NCBI GenBank assembly: GCA_000181795.3
Contig: CM012953.1
Location: 11,497,646-11,561,645, forward strand
Direction of reading: 5' to 3'
Length of the DNA stretch: 64,000 nucleotides
DNA from: Trichinella spiralis
Taxonomy: Eukaryota; Nematoda; Enoplea; Trichinellida; Trichinellidae
Shown here: positions 27,284-40,373 of the stretch, piece after piece
Layout of the letters: every line of letters begins with the position of its first letter
How positions within the stretch are numbered: position 1 is the first letter of the stretch
Position numbers and translations under genes: made by a program
The notes under the pieces: model-generated
What the model was told of the DNA's origin: nothing
Database searches by the model: none
The model's input: only the letters and a program-made list of their open reading frames with translations

Positions 27284-29123
27284 ATTGAACAAGTGATTTT
27301 CAAATTGAGTTTTCAAGAGCAAGCAAAGATGTATTCAAAAATATTTGCTGTACTTGATTGGAAATTCAACCACTGTACACGCCGTTGAAGTACAAGTTTC
27401 AATAATAAAAACGGCAAAAAACGTTCGAATTACAGCAAAAAAATTAACAATGCACAACTTATTAAAATATACATGAGAAAGTATCTGAAAGTCAGGTTTT
27501 CATACTGTAATTGTTTTGTTTCGACAAAGTAAATTGATAAATATTAAAAAATGTTTATGATGCATAAAAAATTTGAAAATAACAAAATAAGTTGATTTTT
27601 CCAATATTATAATTTATTATTCATTATGAGCATGTTTTCATATCACTTGTAATAGTTTTACAATATCACCCGATGAAGGTCATTTAATTTGGTTTTTGCA
27701 TTTGTTTTAAAGTAAATTTATGATTGAAAACCTGTTTTTGTATTGATTATAAATATGTGTATAAGTGTAATTTTAATTTTTTTTATTATAAATTTAATTG
27801 AACAGAATATTTGTAATGCACTTAAATAATTTGATATTGAATTCTTTCAATAGCAAATTCGTTTGATTTTACAATACACTCTATAGCAGATAAGAACGAT
27901 GTTTTACAAAAGAAATTTAAAAAATAAATTTATACAAGAAGAAAAATGATAATTTAAATTTGAATTGAATACTTGTTTAGTGAATTTTTATTTTTTATTA
28001 GATTATTCGAAAAGAATTTTCATTGATAATTATTTAACATTATTTTTTCTAATAATACAGGTAATACAGTATTCAAGGAATGATGTTATTCTGTAGTGAA
28101 GAATTTGATTTGATTTGATTTTTTTTCTGTGAATATAATTTAGTTGAATTGACGCCTTCTGTGCAGGTTTATTTTTTAATTTTATTTGTAATCAGCAGTT
28201 CAGTTTGTTCAATTCGATCCTACAATTTAGTTTTTGATTTTATGTGATATTTATATAATTTGTAAAATAATTGTTGCTTTTGAAAGACATGTGTGATAAT
28301 GAAATGTTTTGAACAATATTTTTGTGAAAGATAAATATTAAATTATTTGTTTCTTGTAATATGTGTGAAGAGTAATTAAGTATTTATTGATATTTTATAT
28401 ATTTATTTCAGGTTAATAAAGTCTCGAGTTTTTCTTAGGTAACACGTGTTTTGTTTAAAATAGAGCTAGCTTTATTGCTTGAAATCAGGCTGAACTAGTT
28501 TTATATTATTGGAACTGGATGTAGCATACTTTATTTCATTCCGCGTGAGTGGATTTTGTGTTTCAGTTAAGTATACACAAAGAAATCTACCCAATAGTTG
28601 AATAATAATGGTTTAGTGTGTGTTGAAATTTTTGAAAAAGTATTGTTGTTTGTTAAATAGCATTTGATTTGTTGATGGATAGTGTGAAATTAAAGTAAAA
28701 TCATCATTTACTTTTTAGCACATGTTGTAAGGGGGAAATGATGAATTCAAATTGATGTGAGTGCAGACGTCTGGGCAATAATTCTGATGTTAATGTGAAA
28801 ATGTTAATTTACTTCCGTTAATTTTAATTAAAACTTTATTATGTATATATTTTTTTTTGGGGGGGGGGGGAGGGTAAAGTTGTGTATTCAATGTTCTGAA
28901 GTGTTGAGTGTAATGAAACAAAAAATTGTTACTGTAAAATTAGAACGAGTGAAAAATGTCAATTGCAATGATTGGTCATTGAAAGTTTAATTAATTTGTT
29001 TCATTTTGAATTTCACCGTTTCAGTGGAATATCACCGTCGAGGAAGGAAAAGTTATTTACCTCTGAATGCAAAATAAACGGTATTATTGAATAGAAGAAT
29101 TTCTCTCAATTTCCCCAGTTTTA
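27284..29123. promoter_or_regulatory. Head-to-head intergenic region between DCAF15-like gene and Rab35
   Basis: The two flanking genes diverge from this 1.8 kb interval, so it must hold both promoters and the Rab35 5' UTR. Plus-strand composition flips from A/C-rich to T/G-rich at about 27.4-27.6 kb, consistent with divergent transcription. A run of 12 G at 28859-28870 is the only long G tract in the window. CCCCAG lies six bases before the Rab35 ATG and could be a cis or trans splice acceptor. Confidence 0.5.
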
Positions 29124-30555
<1,432 letters not shown>

Positions 30556-30572
30556 TGATGAAGAACAACCAC

Positions 30573-30703
30573 AAGAAGAAGAAGAAGAAGAAAGAGCAAC
30601 AATGGAAAGAAAATTAATAATCCACTGTTCCACAACGACAACGTTGGCATTTTTTTAACTACTGAAGTGTTTGTTTCTTCCCCTTCTTCTTCTTCTTCTT
30701 CTT
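30573..30703 (+). repeat. GAA run and CTT run forming an inverted repeat past the Rab35 stop codon
   Basis: GAA repeats (about 30573-30594) and CTT repeats (about 30682-30703) are complementary and about 90 bases apart in the presumptive Rab35 3' UTR. In RNA they could form a 20-bp stem. Chance expansion is also possible. Confidence 0.6.
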
Positions 30704-30999
30704 GTATATCTTAATTTTTTTATACTGCTGATCTCCTATCCTGACAGGAGGAACATTAGCACACTGCATTTCGATCATCGCTTCTTAGCCAATTATTTTT
30801 TAGTTGAAAAAGAGCTGCTGTCTTTTTATAAACAAGTGTCAATTTGTTTTTTTTTTGTGCTGCTGCTGCTCATTGGCCATTTGGTTGCTTACTGTATGTA
30901 CAGTGCTTATTTTGAACCCAATGATTTTACATCATCACTGTGCTATCTATTATTTATTTGTTATTATTATTATTATTTATATTGGAGACACATCACAGA

Positions 31000-32102
31000 T
31001 TAAAAGCATTCTCTGCTTTGCAATGCGAATGCCAGTAGAATAATTGCAATCGACCATTTCGCAAAGCCACATTTTGACAAGCCAGTGTTGTTGCTGTTGA
31101 ACAAGCTTGAATCTGCAAATTTAGGCCTCAGCGTTTGACACTGTCTTTCGTAAATATAATCTACTTGAAAACACTGAATGGAAGCTATCCAGCAAAGTTG
31201 TTGTTCATTTTCCATCATCTCAGTCGTCAATGAAAATTCTGTATTGTTCATCAAGCTGACAATGTTCACCTCATTCTGTGAAGCATTGAAATACAACTGT
31301 TGTGGAAAATTTGGAAGTGGACAAGCGGGCATAAGCTGAACAACCAGCGCAAACTGTTTCGCCAGATCGCTTTCAAAGTGATACTTCATTTCTCCTGGCA
31401 GGATCAGCAGGTCGACCAACAACGCGGAACTTCTCTCTTCACCAGACATTTTCTCGACTTCAACTTCCTTGAAAAGCAAAAAGCAACAGTGCAAGAAAAA
31501 AATATTTTCCAAACACTTTCGACGTAAAGCATTCATTGTTTGGCAAGCTGACTTTTGCAATTATTCAAATATATGTTCACCAATTTTAAATAAAAACTTG
31601 CAAACTGATGCTTATCAAACTCAAAAAATTGTCAAATTTGAATTTTTTTAAAATTTAATAAAAGAAAAAAATATCCGGCCTACTGTGATCATTTGAAAAG
31701 CAAAAAATTCCGCTTTGGCCATTCTCTGGCCGTCTGCCAATTTGTAGGTGCCAGTGACGGTCAAACCACACCAACGGATATTATCTTCTATATCCATCTG
31801 AATATTGTTGGTGTCATTTTGCAATATGACAGTGTCGATCAGTTTGCCATTTTCCAAATTTCTCAACAATAACACCATAAATACATGATCGACATCTTTC
31901 TCGTAGTGCAGCGTAACATTCAACATGTTTGCCAACGCTGATAACGTCGCAAACGAGTTCTGCTTGAAATTGAATACAAAAATAAGCACAAATGTTTATC
32001 ATTGTTTTTTTTGGTTACCAAAGATGATACTGATCTTGATACCGCTGATGAAAACGTGCAAAAAACGATGCAAATCAAAGTACAACATTCAGCAGTGAAC
32101 AT
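31000..32102 (-). CDS. Unrecognised secreted or membrane-anchored glycoprotein, three exons
   Basis: I do not recognise this family. Exons: 32019-32102, 31684-31962 and 31000-31467, all phase 0, joined by introns of 56 and 216 nt, giving 276 aa. The N-terminus looks like a signal peptide (MFTAECCTLICIVFCTFSSA). The mature part has several N-glycosylation sequons (NVT, NDT, NAS, and NNT twice), a paired-cysteine pattern (RWCGLTVTG, ACPLP, LCWIAS, QCF, RQC) and ends with a hydrophobic stretch (WSIAIILLAFAL) plus six residues. This suggests an extracellular protein held by a C-terminal membrane helix or, less likely given the polar end, a GPI anchor. The last exon alone has an upstream frame that is intronic. 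AATAAA sits at 30953-30958 on the minus strand. It starts 300 bp downstream of the eIF3h stop on the same strand; GAATTAG about 30 bases before the ATG could be an acceptor. Confidence 0.7.
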
Positions 32103-32401
32103 TTCACAAAACGGCCATCTAATTCCAATTCCCAAAAGACATTGATCTCAACTATTCAACTTTTGCTCACCATTCTACCTGCTTGCGACAGAATTCGAAC
32201 AATTGATTGATCTCACATGCGTATTGTAACTTTGACGTATGAGAATAATTACTGGCCACCCGAAGAGAGTTTTCCCCATATCAACTGCTTGGAAAATAAT
32301 ACATATCGTATGCAAAAACAAAAAACCAATCAATTGCATTCATCACTTTATTATTCAAAATGTAACGCATGCGTTTGGCGACTATTGCGTAATTTTTTCT
32401 C

Positions 32402-34500
32402 CTAATGAGGTTCACTTAATTCTTCCCCCTTATTGATAAATTCTTGAACAAAGTGCAATTTGCACAAGTCGCCTGCAGATTCCTAAAACAAGAATATCCA
32501 ATTCAAAAAACAATAGCTCTACAACCATATTAATCATACTTGGCGACAATAATTGGCATAAGCGTTAATTTCACACGCTGCCAACAGTCCGTCCAAAACT
32601 TTCGTCGGCAGTGGCATTTTAAATATCTTCTGAAAGTCCTCCTCTACAGGAAGTGGCGGCTCTCCACGTTCACGACGTAACTCATTTTCGGCAAGCTAGA
32701 CAAAAAAGAAAAGACAAAATGTTCAAAATCATCACCATCACAAGCCGTCGTTTTTATGCAGCGACAATTTAATTTACCCGCTTGTGAATCCACGATTCCT
32801 TCTGACATTCGTATCGATTCTTCGTAAACAAGTATCTGTTGTATTTCACTACTTCTGCATTCAAAACTTCCATATTTATCATCATCAGCTTCAAATTCTT
32901 TTCCAAAACATTACTAAAAGTTTTTTTTCAAAGATAATTAAATTTCACCACAAAATGTAATACTCAAAAATGAAAAAATATTTTCAAATTTCCAATGTAT
33001 ACTTGAATAATACAACTATGACATGCTTGTTATCTCTCATCTATCCAATCAATACAATTTCACTAGGATTCTCTTATAAATTAGAATTTGTCAGAATTCT
33101 CTACATCTGCCTTACAACTTTGCAGAATATTTGACATTGTTGTTCTCTTAAATATTTCACAACTTCTACAACGCGTAGAAACAATGCTTGATGGAATAAA
33201 ACCTTATTCTGCAATGCAATACCAAATAATAGCAACATTCTTATTTACAAACCTTGCCAACAATAAATTCGTATTCAAATTTACAGTTTAAACAACTGGA
33301 AAGAAAAATTAACTTATTCACATCAGCAAAATTTTCATTTTACTTCATCACAAATGCTAATACAATGTTAACTTCAACTAACATTTCTCTCTAAGCCATA
33401 TATTCCGTAGTTTTACACTGAAAAAATTAACTTCAATACTGTAAGAAAAATGCAAATAATACTCACTCATCATATATATTCATTTAGGAGTAAAATATAT
33501 TGCATAAAAAAGCAAACAAACCTGGAACACATATTCAAAAACTTCGATGGCTTTCCTGGTTTTCCAGCAAGAGCCATCTTAGAAATCATAAGATGCGAAA
33601 GTCGAGAATTCTTTACCACAATAGGTATTTCTTCAAGCAAGTTGGAATAGTTGACTCCAGTATTTTTCATTCTATAATGAAAAATCAACGCTGCTTTCAC
33701 ATTTAAGTAAACAAAAAAAAATAATAATGATACACGTCAAGAGTGAATCCATTGGTGCACAACTCTATAGTGCGTGGAGAAAGACGATATGCTTTAATAT
33801 CAAGGTTACCTTGTATACACCGCACAGGATCTATGTGCGAAAAAAAATTATGTAGTACAATAGAATTCAAAATTTCATTTGTTCCCTTACCGTACACAAG
33901 TGCTACAGAATCCTCGTCGTGAGTTTGATAATCTATTAAAGACTGTATCATTGTTTCAGTAAAAAAGCCGCCAAATGGTGCAGTCTGATAATAACCAAGC
34001 ACTAGATAATCAATATTCATGGTGCGAAAATATTTTAAAGTGCGATGCTGATGATGAACTAAAATACATGAATAATATTAAAAAAATAACATTTCAACGC
34101 AAAACGAAACAATTTGATCACAGTTTTTAAAAGGTTTGTTTCAATTCAAAAGGTTATAAGTAGAATCAAAACGTACTGTCTAAATCTTCCTGCCGAGGGT
34201 CTGAGTCCCGTTTCGGTATTGGAAAACAATTCGTTACTTCCAGGTTGATCTCATCATCAGTGCAATTCACTAAGCCGGTGATAAAGCCACAAGCAGCTTC
34301 AGCTGCACCTCCACTTCGCTCTTTCTCGCCGTGCATTACTATTTTGGACACAACCTGCGAAGAAAAAAAATAAATAACAAATATAAAGAAAGTAACACAT
34401 CACATACCAAAGAAGAAAGTTGAACACAACTAATTTTTCGCATTTTGTAAGCATTTGGCTTTTTTGTCAATAATTCATCATTACTATGGTAGGAATTCAT
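32402..34500 (-). CDS. eif-3.H: Eukaryotic translation initiation factor 3 subunit H, eight exons
   Basis: MPN-domain subunit of the eIF3 complex, which loads the 40S ribosome in the cytoplasm. Exons: 34408-34500, 34177-34354, 33891-34058, 33734-33830, 33522-33671, 32778-32913, 32540-32695 and 32402-32482. They sum to 352 aa, the same length as human eIF3h. Matching landmarks in order: VQLSSLVVSKIV, LEVTNCFPIP, LGYYQTAPFGGF, IKAYRLSP, EEIPIVVKNSRL, KNLKLMM, EVVKYNRY, GEPPLPVEEDFQKIF and INAYANYC. As in other eIF3h proteins the MPN metal-binding His residues of active deubiquitinases are not evident, so it is presumably structural. The acceptor for exon 5 is TTTTTCATTATAG, which restores the family alignment; an earlier AG breaks the frame. 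AATAAA on the minus strand at 32347-32352, 50 nt past the stop. Confidence 0.96.
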
Positions 34501-34807
34501 TGCTCAAATTGTAAAACAATCTAGCAGTATTCTGAAATTATACCAAATAATAATTAGCGTAAAATAAAAATATAAATTAAATACTTCAGATGAATGCCCT
34601 TTACTCAAAAAAATCAAAAAAATGTTTCACAATAAGCGAAAGCAAAACAATGCGTGTCAGTATACTGTAACGTTGTAAATAAATGTAGGTTTTATTTATT
34701 GCTTCGATTAATCAGAAACCTTACTGAAAACGATTAAAAGTATTTTTTTATAATAATTGCTTTAATTAATTGCTACAATTAAAAACTGTATATTCTTTAC
34801 ATATTTT

Positions 34808-35820
34808 CTAAATATATATTGAAGAAACAAGATGTGTTACGAACGGAACGACACCGACCTCGTCCGTGTGACCCAAGCATGGGCTGGTGCCCAAAAGTCG
34901 CGAACAATACCCGCGCACCGCCGACCAGATCGCTATCTTGGCGTCTGGCGGCACCGGGTTGCGGTGTATATACACCGGCTGTGTATAATTTTCTGGAGTG
35001 AGCGGGATTCCTTCGATGGCGCTCCGCGCCGTCCCTTCCGTGCTGGACAACAGGTACGTGAACTTGGTGGCATTGTCCAGCTCACTCCGTTTATGAATAC
35101 TGGCCTCGAACTGGACCCAAAAGGAAGGGAATTCCAGCACCTTCCCTGCAAACTTCGGGAGAGTCACCTCCGGCAACCTCCCGTTTCCGGCCCTGACCGC
35201 TGGCCTGCCAGCACTGCCGCTGTGGCTGCCAATAAGGTGTTCTCCGCGCGCCTCGACCATTCTTGCGCGCGCTCGAGATTTCCCCACTCGGTAGTGCTGA
35301 CGACATGTCGCCCAGTCGTCTATCGCAGCCCGACGCTCCTCTCCTTCCAAGTCCAGTTCAACTTCGGTCTGGAGTGCGTCTGCAGCCCGGAAAGTCTCCT
35401 CCATCAGGGAGATCTGCTCCTCCACCTCGAAGGCATCGGATGACCCTATGCACAACTCCTCAAGTTCTGCCAACAGCCGGTTCAACCGATCCTTGAGGGC
35501 GACTAGTTTCTTGCACCTGGCCTTCGCAGCGTACGCCATGGTATCCACGTTCCGTAGGCTGCTTGTTTCGAGTTGATCAGGCTCAGAGGACCAATGTAAC
35601 GGCCAACGTTACAGCAATCAATACGATGCGCAAGTACAAATCTGCCAGACCTTCGCTCCTCAGGCCAATGGAAGTGGACTGTATAAGGTGGGGTGGATAT
35701 GGGTGTAACCTTCTCTGGCGTAAGTTGCGATCAGGGTCTTAAACTCGTGTTGACGGCAATCCTCTTCGGTTGGCGTCTTCAGGTTCTCGGGTTACGCTTC
35801 CACGATACGCTACGACTGCA
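34808..35820 (-). mobile_element. BEL/Pao-type LTR retrotransposon remnant with truncated gag
   Basis: A GC-rich island with sharp edges in AT-rich DNA. A minus-strand frame (34808-35548, ATG at 35538-35540 in an Ala/Lys-rich start region) encodes a coiled leader, then PEVTLPKFAGKVLEFPSFWVQFEASIH and FTYLLSSTEGTARSAIEGIPLTPENY. This is the DUF1759 signature of BEL/Pao gag proteins. Homology stops abruptly at ENYTQ near 34985, where sequence starting TGTATATACACC takes over and ends CGTAACACA, possibly LTR material. Upstream of gag are ~280 bp of non-coding leader ending near 35820, with a TGTAACG...CGTTACA palindrome at about 35596-35614. No protease, reverse transcriptase, RNase H or integrase is present, so the copy is defective. 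Confidence 0.75.
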
Positions 35821-36298
35821 AAGCTTAATATTTTGACTTATCATTGTTACAGAGCAATATTTAAAGTATTTATTTATTTATATGTTATAGGCAGAACTAA
35901 ATGTAACTATTTTTTTATTAAACATTTAGTGATTTGTTGAGAACTTATAATTTTCAATAAATATTTAATTATACAGTAATATGAATGAGCAATATTTTTC
36001 TTCATTTATTTCGAGAATTTGAAACCGGCATACATAACGAACAACAAGAGAGAATGGATAGAATTATTTGCAAGTAATGTGACATCACTTTAACACACTT
36101 TAAGTGAAATATGTTTGATGTCATTTCCAGTTCATACTGATCATTTTGCTTTTTGAAATTAAAACACGATGTGATGACAATTGCATTGGATGAAAGCGTA
36201 ATTATTTTTGAAGCTTAAAATACTGTTTCAGTTTTTTTGTTAAGTAGTTAATTTCGAAATCACTGAAAAAGATTGTCATGTACAATTCACATTGTATT

Positions 36299-37769
36299 TT
36301 AAACAGTCGTTCCGAAAAACGCTTCACTTTTCAACATCAATCTACCTTTTAAAATTTCTTTCTGATACTCTTGTTTCATGATTTCATTGCGTAAATCATT
36401 TATAATTCGTTTTAACTTTTCATTTTCTATTCTATATGAATCCATTTGCCTAAACAGATAAAAAATGAATAACACACGTGCTTATTAAGAATGCGAGATT
36501 TATTTATTTATTGAAATAACACGTTTTTAATTTTCATACAGTAGAAAATAATTTTTGAAAAAAGAATTTTCTAATTTACCTTAAAACAGCGTTTTGCAAA
36601 ATTTCATGATCTTTACTAGTGATTTTCTCAGCGTGTAATTGTTCTTTTAAAGCCGTATTTTCAGATTGCAAGCTAGCTAATTGTTGAATGCATTCATCTA
36701 ATGCTTTTCCAAATACGACATCTTCTCTACTGCTATCTGAAAGGAAAAACCGCTGACGGCATGATTCAGTTGTAGTTAAATTTTTTGTCATTTTAAAATT
36801 TTCAGCAATTTCATCAAAGTAATTTGATTTTGCGCCATTTCGTCGTATTGCTAATTGCAAGCCTAAAATAAAATAAAGTGAAAATTGATCATTAATTATA
36901 AGCAGAAATTTACATGGCAAATTAATTACTTTGAATCCATTTTTGCCGTTCTGCTTCAGAAATAAGTGCAATAAAATATTTTTGCTTTTTCGTTTTTACC
37001 ACAAACGAGCAAAGCATTTGTCCATCTGCTTTATCTTCTACCTAAAGTGTTACTACAAAATGCTTAACTGACAACGAATTAATTTTCAACGTTACCTACC
37101 AGCACTGTAGAATATTTATCGAGCAAGCATAAAATTTTTCTGCTTTTCCGGCTGAAAATTTCTCTAGTGTACAAACGTCCAGGCGACACTTGAATCCATT
37201 GTATTTTCCAGTTGGAAAATTTTCTCCTTTTTACAAAAGCCAAACCCTGCAACAGAGCATGTAGTTATTATAATTATTTTACACACAAAATGATTCCACA
37301 CATTCAGGTGATAAATATTTTATACTTGACAAAATATTTGTTGGACAATTTGCTCGTAGACTACATCAACTGCTTGTTGCATCTTTTCCAAAGTGACGGG
37401 AAATTTTTGTGCCAGCAGACTGATGAAATCGTTGAAATTGTCACATTGAACATGTTCATCATTTTCTATCACTACAATTGAATCAAGCGATACAGTTTCA
37501 CAAGGTGCCATGTATAAGCAGGAATCCATTTTTATAAGCTGGCGATAAAGCGAACGAATGATGAATATCAATTTTCCAGTCGATTTGTCCAAACTGTTCG
37601 TTGTTGAGGAATTGTTTTGATTTTCCATCAAAATTTCCCTCTCTTTTTTTCTAGAAGCATCGTAAAACAGAAATATTCGAAACATCCGTTGTACGAATAA
37701 ATCATTTAACAATGATTCCAAATTGCTTGAAGTGACATTTTGGAACTTTTCAAACCATTTTCTCGACAT
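36299..37769 (-). CDS. PH-domain and coiled-coil protein, SWAP70/DEF6-like, five exons
   Basis: Exons: 37326-37769, 37100-37246, 36930-37041, 36580-36862 and 36299-36449, giving 378 aa. A helical N-terminal part (1-148) ends AVDVVYEQIVQQIFCQ and leads straight into a PH domain (about 149-240). Its first strands read GLAFVKRRKFSNWKIQWIQV and its C-terminal helix contains the conserved Trp (EAERQKWIQ). This order matches SWAP70/DEF6, where NEVFNELILDVLKQG precedes the PH domain (family knowledge). A long coiled coil follows (LQSENTALKEQLHAEK, RIENEKLKRIINDLRNEIMKQ). Family members bind phosphoinositides and regulate Rac and actin. This protein is shorter than human SWAP70 (about 585 aa), mainly because the coiled coil is cut down. 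The PH domain is convincing, the SWAP70 assignment moderate. Confidence 0.72.
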
Positions 37770-38960
37770 TGTTCATCTGAATTAAAAAATTAAATTAAGA
37801 TTGCAAATTCAATAATAATTTTTTTTATACCGAATTATTTTATTATTAAATTGTACGCACAATAACGGTCGATCTTGTTTGTGCTTTGTTCACAAGTGAA
37901 ATTGGACAGAAATTTGAATTGGACTTTTTTGAATTTTATGATTCCACATAAATGATCAGAATTGAACGAAAACAGCACATCTTAATTTTGCAGATTCGAA
38001 TTTGATTTGCTTGTAAGAATAGAATAATGATCACACATTTCAAATTTCAAGCAAGGTCAGTTTTCAAAGGTTAAACAATGCGAAGGTCAGCTTAGCATGT
38101 ATATACCCTGCACTGCAATGTCAGTGATTGCAATTTGAACAATTTAAAGGATTGATTTTTCCATTCATACTTTATGAAAATTTATGATCAAAATTTTTTT
38201 TAAATCTTACTTTATGAAATATGCACGTTTCAAAAGAGTGTAAAATTGTGTATTTCAATTTGATTTCGTTTCGTTGATGCGATCGTTGACAACTGGAAAA
38301 TTATGAAAACTCCACCAAGCATAAAATTCTCGCCTCGTTTAAATTTTGAAAAAAAGAGTAGTCACAATTTATAGCGTTTGTCAAATGGCCACTTTGACAA
38401 TTTTACTTTTCAAAAATTTTTTGATTTCCATCATCGTTGCTTAAAATCATAAAACACCGATAACGTGCAACTTGTCAAATTATTACGAAAAACATTCCAA
38501 GCATATGTTCAAACATATCATTCATTAACAACTGACTGGTGTAAAATTATTAATTTTGTTTATCATGCTTTCCGGTTTGCTTTTTTTTCAAAAATTTCAA
38601 CTATTTAAACGATTGTATTCATTTGAATGATTCACTTTTCGAAGGGAAAATTGTTTTGTCATGATTGATTGACTTTTTTTCCATGTTGCAGCTTTTAAAT
38701 TTGAAAAATAGACAAATTAATCACATCGCTTGTCAAAAGCAGAAAATTGAAAAACGGCATTTGTATAAAAAGATCAATTTGCCATTAAATGCCCTTCATG
38801 TTCACACGTAACCAGCTAGCTATGTTCCCCTTATTTACCAGTTTAGCATTGACTTTGTTGAAGAAAATTAGTATTCTTTAATTTTTATTTAAATTTTATC
38901 AAAAATGTTATGTTATCTTTTTTAAATAAAAATAAATTAATTAAAATTATAATAATTCAT
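37770..38960. other. Intergenic DNA between SWAP70-like gene and PEN-2
   Basis: AT-rich, with no convincing coding exon. It should hold the promoter of the SWAP70-like gene and the 3' UTR of PEN-2, both on the minus strand. Confidence 0.5.
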
Positions 38961-39272
38961 CTACAATGTTCCCACTGGATTGAGATACATCAACTGATCA
39001 CAGAAAATACCGCACTGCAGACGTTGTGTATAGAAGTAAACTATCCAAGCAAGAAGCCACGCCGTCCAGAACAAAAACCCAGCAAAAGAGAGAGTAACAT
39101 ACTTGCGCATCGTCGTTTTGCCATTGAATTTTCTCGACGAAAATGCCATCCGATAAAACCAAACTGTGTTGACCAACCATATCATTGGCAAGCAGAAGCA
39201 TCCAATGAAAAAATAATCCTTGCACAATTTTACTTTTTCTTCCTCATTTTCAGTCTCCTCGTTCGAGTACAT
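38961..39272 (-). CDS. pen-2: Presenilin enhancer 2 (gamma-secretase subunit PEN-2)
   Basis: Small membrane subunit of the gamma-secretase complex, required for presenilin endoproteolysis and thus Notch and APP-type cleavage. The single exon encodes 103 aa; human PEN-2 has 101. Matching features in order: an acidic N-terminus (NEETENEEEKVKLCKDYF), then FCLPMIWLVNTVWFYRMAF (human FLPFLWLVNIFWFFREAF), a basic loop, GFLFWTAWLLAWIVYFY, and a short C-terminal end LNPVGTL comparable with human IPLGTP. Both membrane segments and the conserved D/Y-L region (CDQLMYL) are present. A good acceptor (TTGATTTCAG) lies ten bases before the ATG, suggesting a 5' UTR exon or spliced-leader addition. Nothing is broken. 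Confidence 0.95.
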   Translation of the reverse strand: MYSNEETENEEEKVKLCKDYFFIGCFCLPMIWLVNTVWFYRMAFSSRKFNGKTTMRKYVTLSFAGFLFWTAWLLAWIVYFYTQRLQCGIFCDQLMYLNPVGTL

Positions 39273-40373
39273 AACTCAAATTCTGAAATCAAAAACTATT
39301 ATTATAATTTGATCAAAATCTTTTTTATGAGAATGCTGAAATTTGAAACTATTTTACGGTGATATTTAAAAATTTCAAAAATGGAAAAAGTTGGTTTTTT
39401 TTATTATTTTTCAAAGCCTTTGTGTACAATTTTACACCAGATATTTGCACTGGATGAGAAACAATTCTTTATTTTGCTATCAAAAATAAAAAACTCACCG
39501 CCTGATAATTGGACCACACTGATAATTGGGTGGAAATTCAAATGAACTGTCGACAATTGAGAATGCTTTAATGTCATTCATGCATCACGTGTAAAAGTTT
39601 AAACAAACGTTTGTTTAAATTTAAAATGCAAAACATCGACAATGGCTTTTGGAGTGATTCATTTCAAAAAATTTTTAAGATTAAAAAAGTTTCCTTCCTG
39701 CAAAGGAAATGGCAGTGCTGAAAAAAGTTTTGTCGCAATATCGCTTGCAGTAATTTGTAACTGTTGTCCATCACAAAATACACTGTTGCTTTATGTTTTG
39801 AAATGCCATCCGTAATGCTGCGTCATCCAACCTGAATTGAATATAAATTGATCGACTGACTCGGGATGTTTGATTTGGGATTTTTTTAGCACTGTGCAAT
39901 AGCGTATCATCTATGCATGTTTGTATACGCTTGTATGTAGGTGTGGGTGTGGGTGTGTCCGTTTACAAATATAAATAAATTTAACTTCAATAAAATCTTT
40001 ATAAAGATCATTGCTGATAATAATGCATTCAGTAATAGCAATAAACCAAACTTGATTTTCTACGAAAGGATTTATACGTATACCGCTAGTTCAGTAAAGT
40101 TGTACATTACTATACGTCAAATGCCGTTTATTTGATAAAAAAAAGTCCAAAACAAACTTTTGAAAGTATATTTTATGAATTATATTAATGAATTTTTTAA
40201 ATGAAAGTTTAATGATTTTGAAATTATTAAACTGTATAATTTGTAATATTTAATTTGAACTTGAGCATTTTGTATACTGTAATAGAGTTATAATTCTTTG
40301 AATAATTCAAGTTCCGCATGTGCCAGTGCTTGCCGTTGGTTGGTGATAGTTTAATTGTTTGAATTACTTCAGA
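39273..40373. promoter_or_regulatory. Head-to-head interval between PEN-2 and Rab30
   Basis: PEN-2 reads left and Rab30 reads right from this 1.1 kb interval, so both promoters lie here. No TATA or other motif can be assigned with confidence. A GGTGTG repeat is present near 39940-39958. Confidence 0.4.

Noticed and set aside
31473-31560. N-terminal extension of the glycoprotein's last exon (MQKSACQTMNAL...)
   Set aside because: It lies in the intron; CTTTTCAAG is the acceptor and upstream exons supply a signal peptide.
34832-35443. 203-codon plus-strand frame in the GC-rich island
   Set aside because: Antisense to the BEL/Pao gag, which has recognisable DUF1759 sequence.
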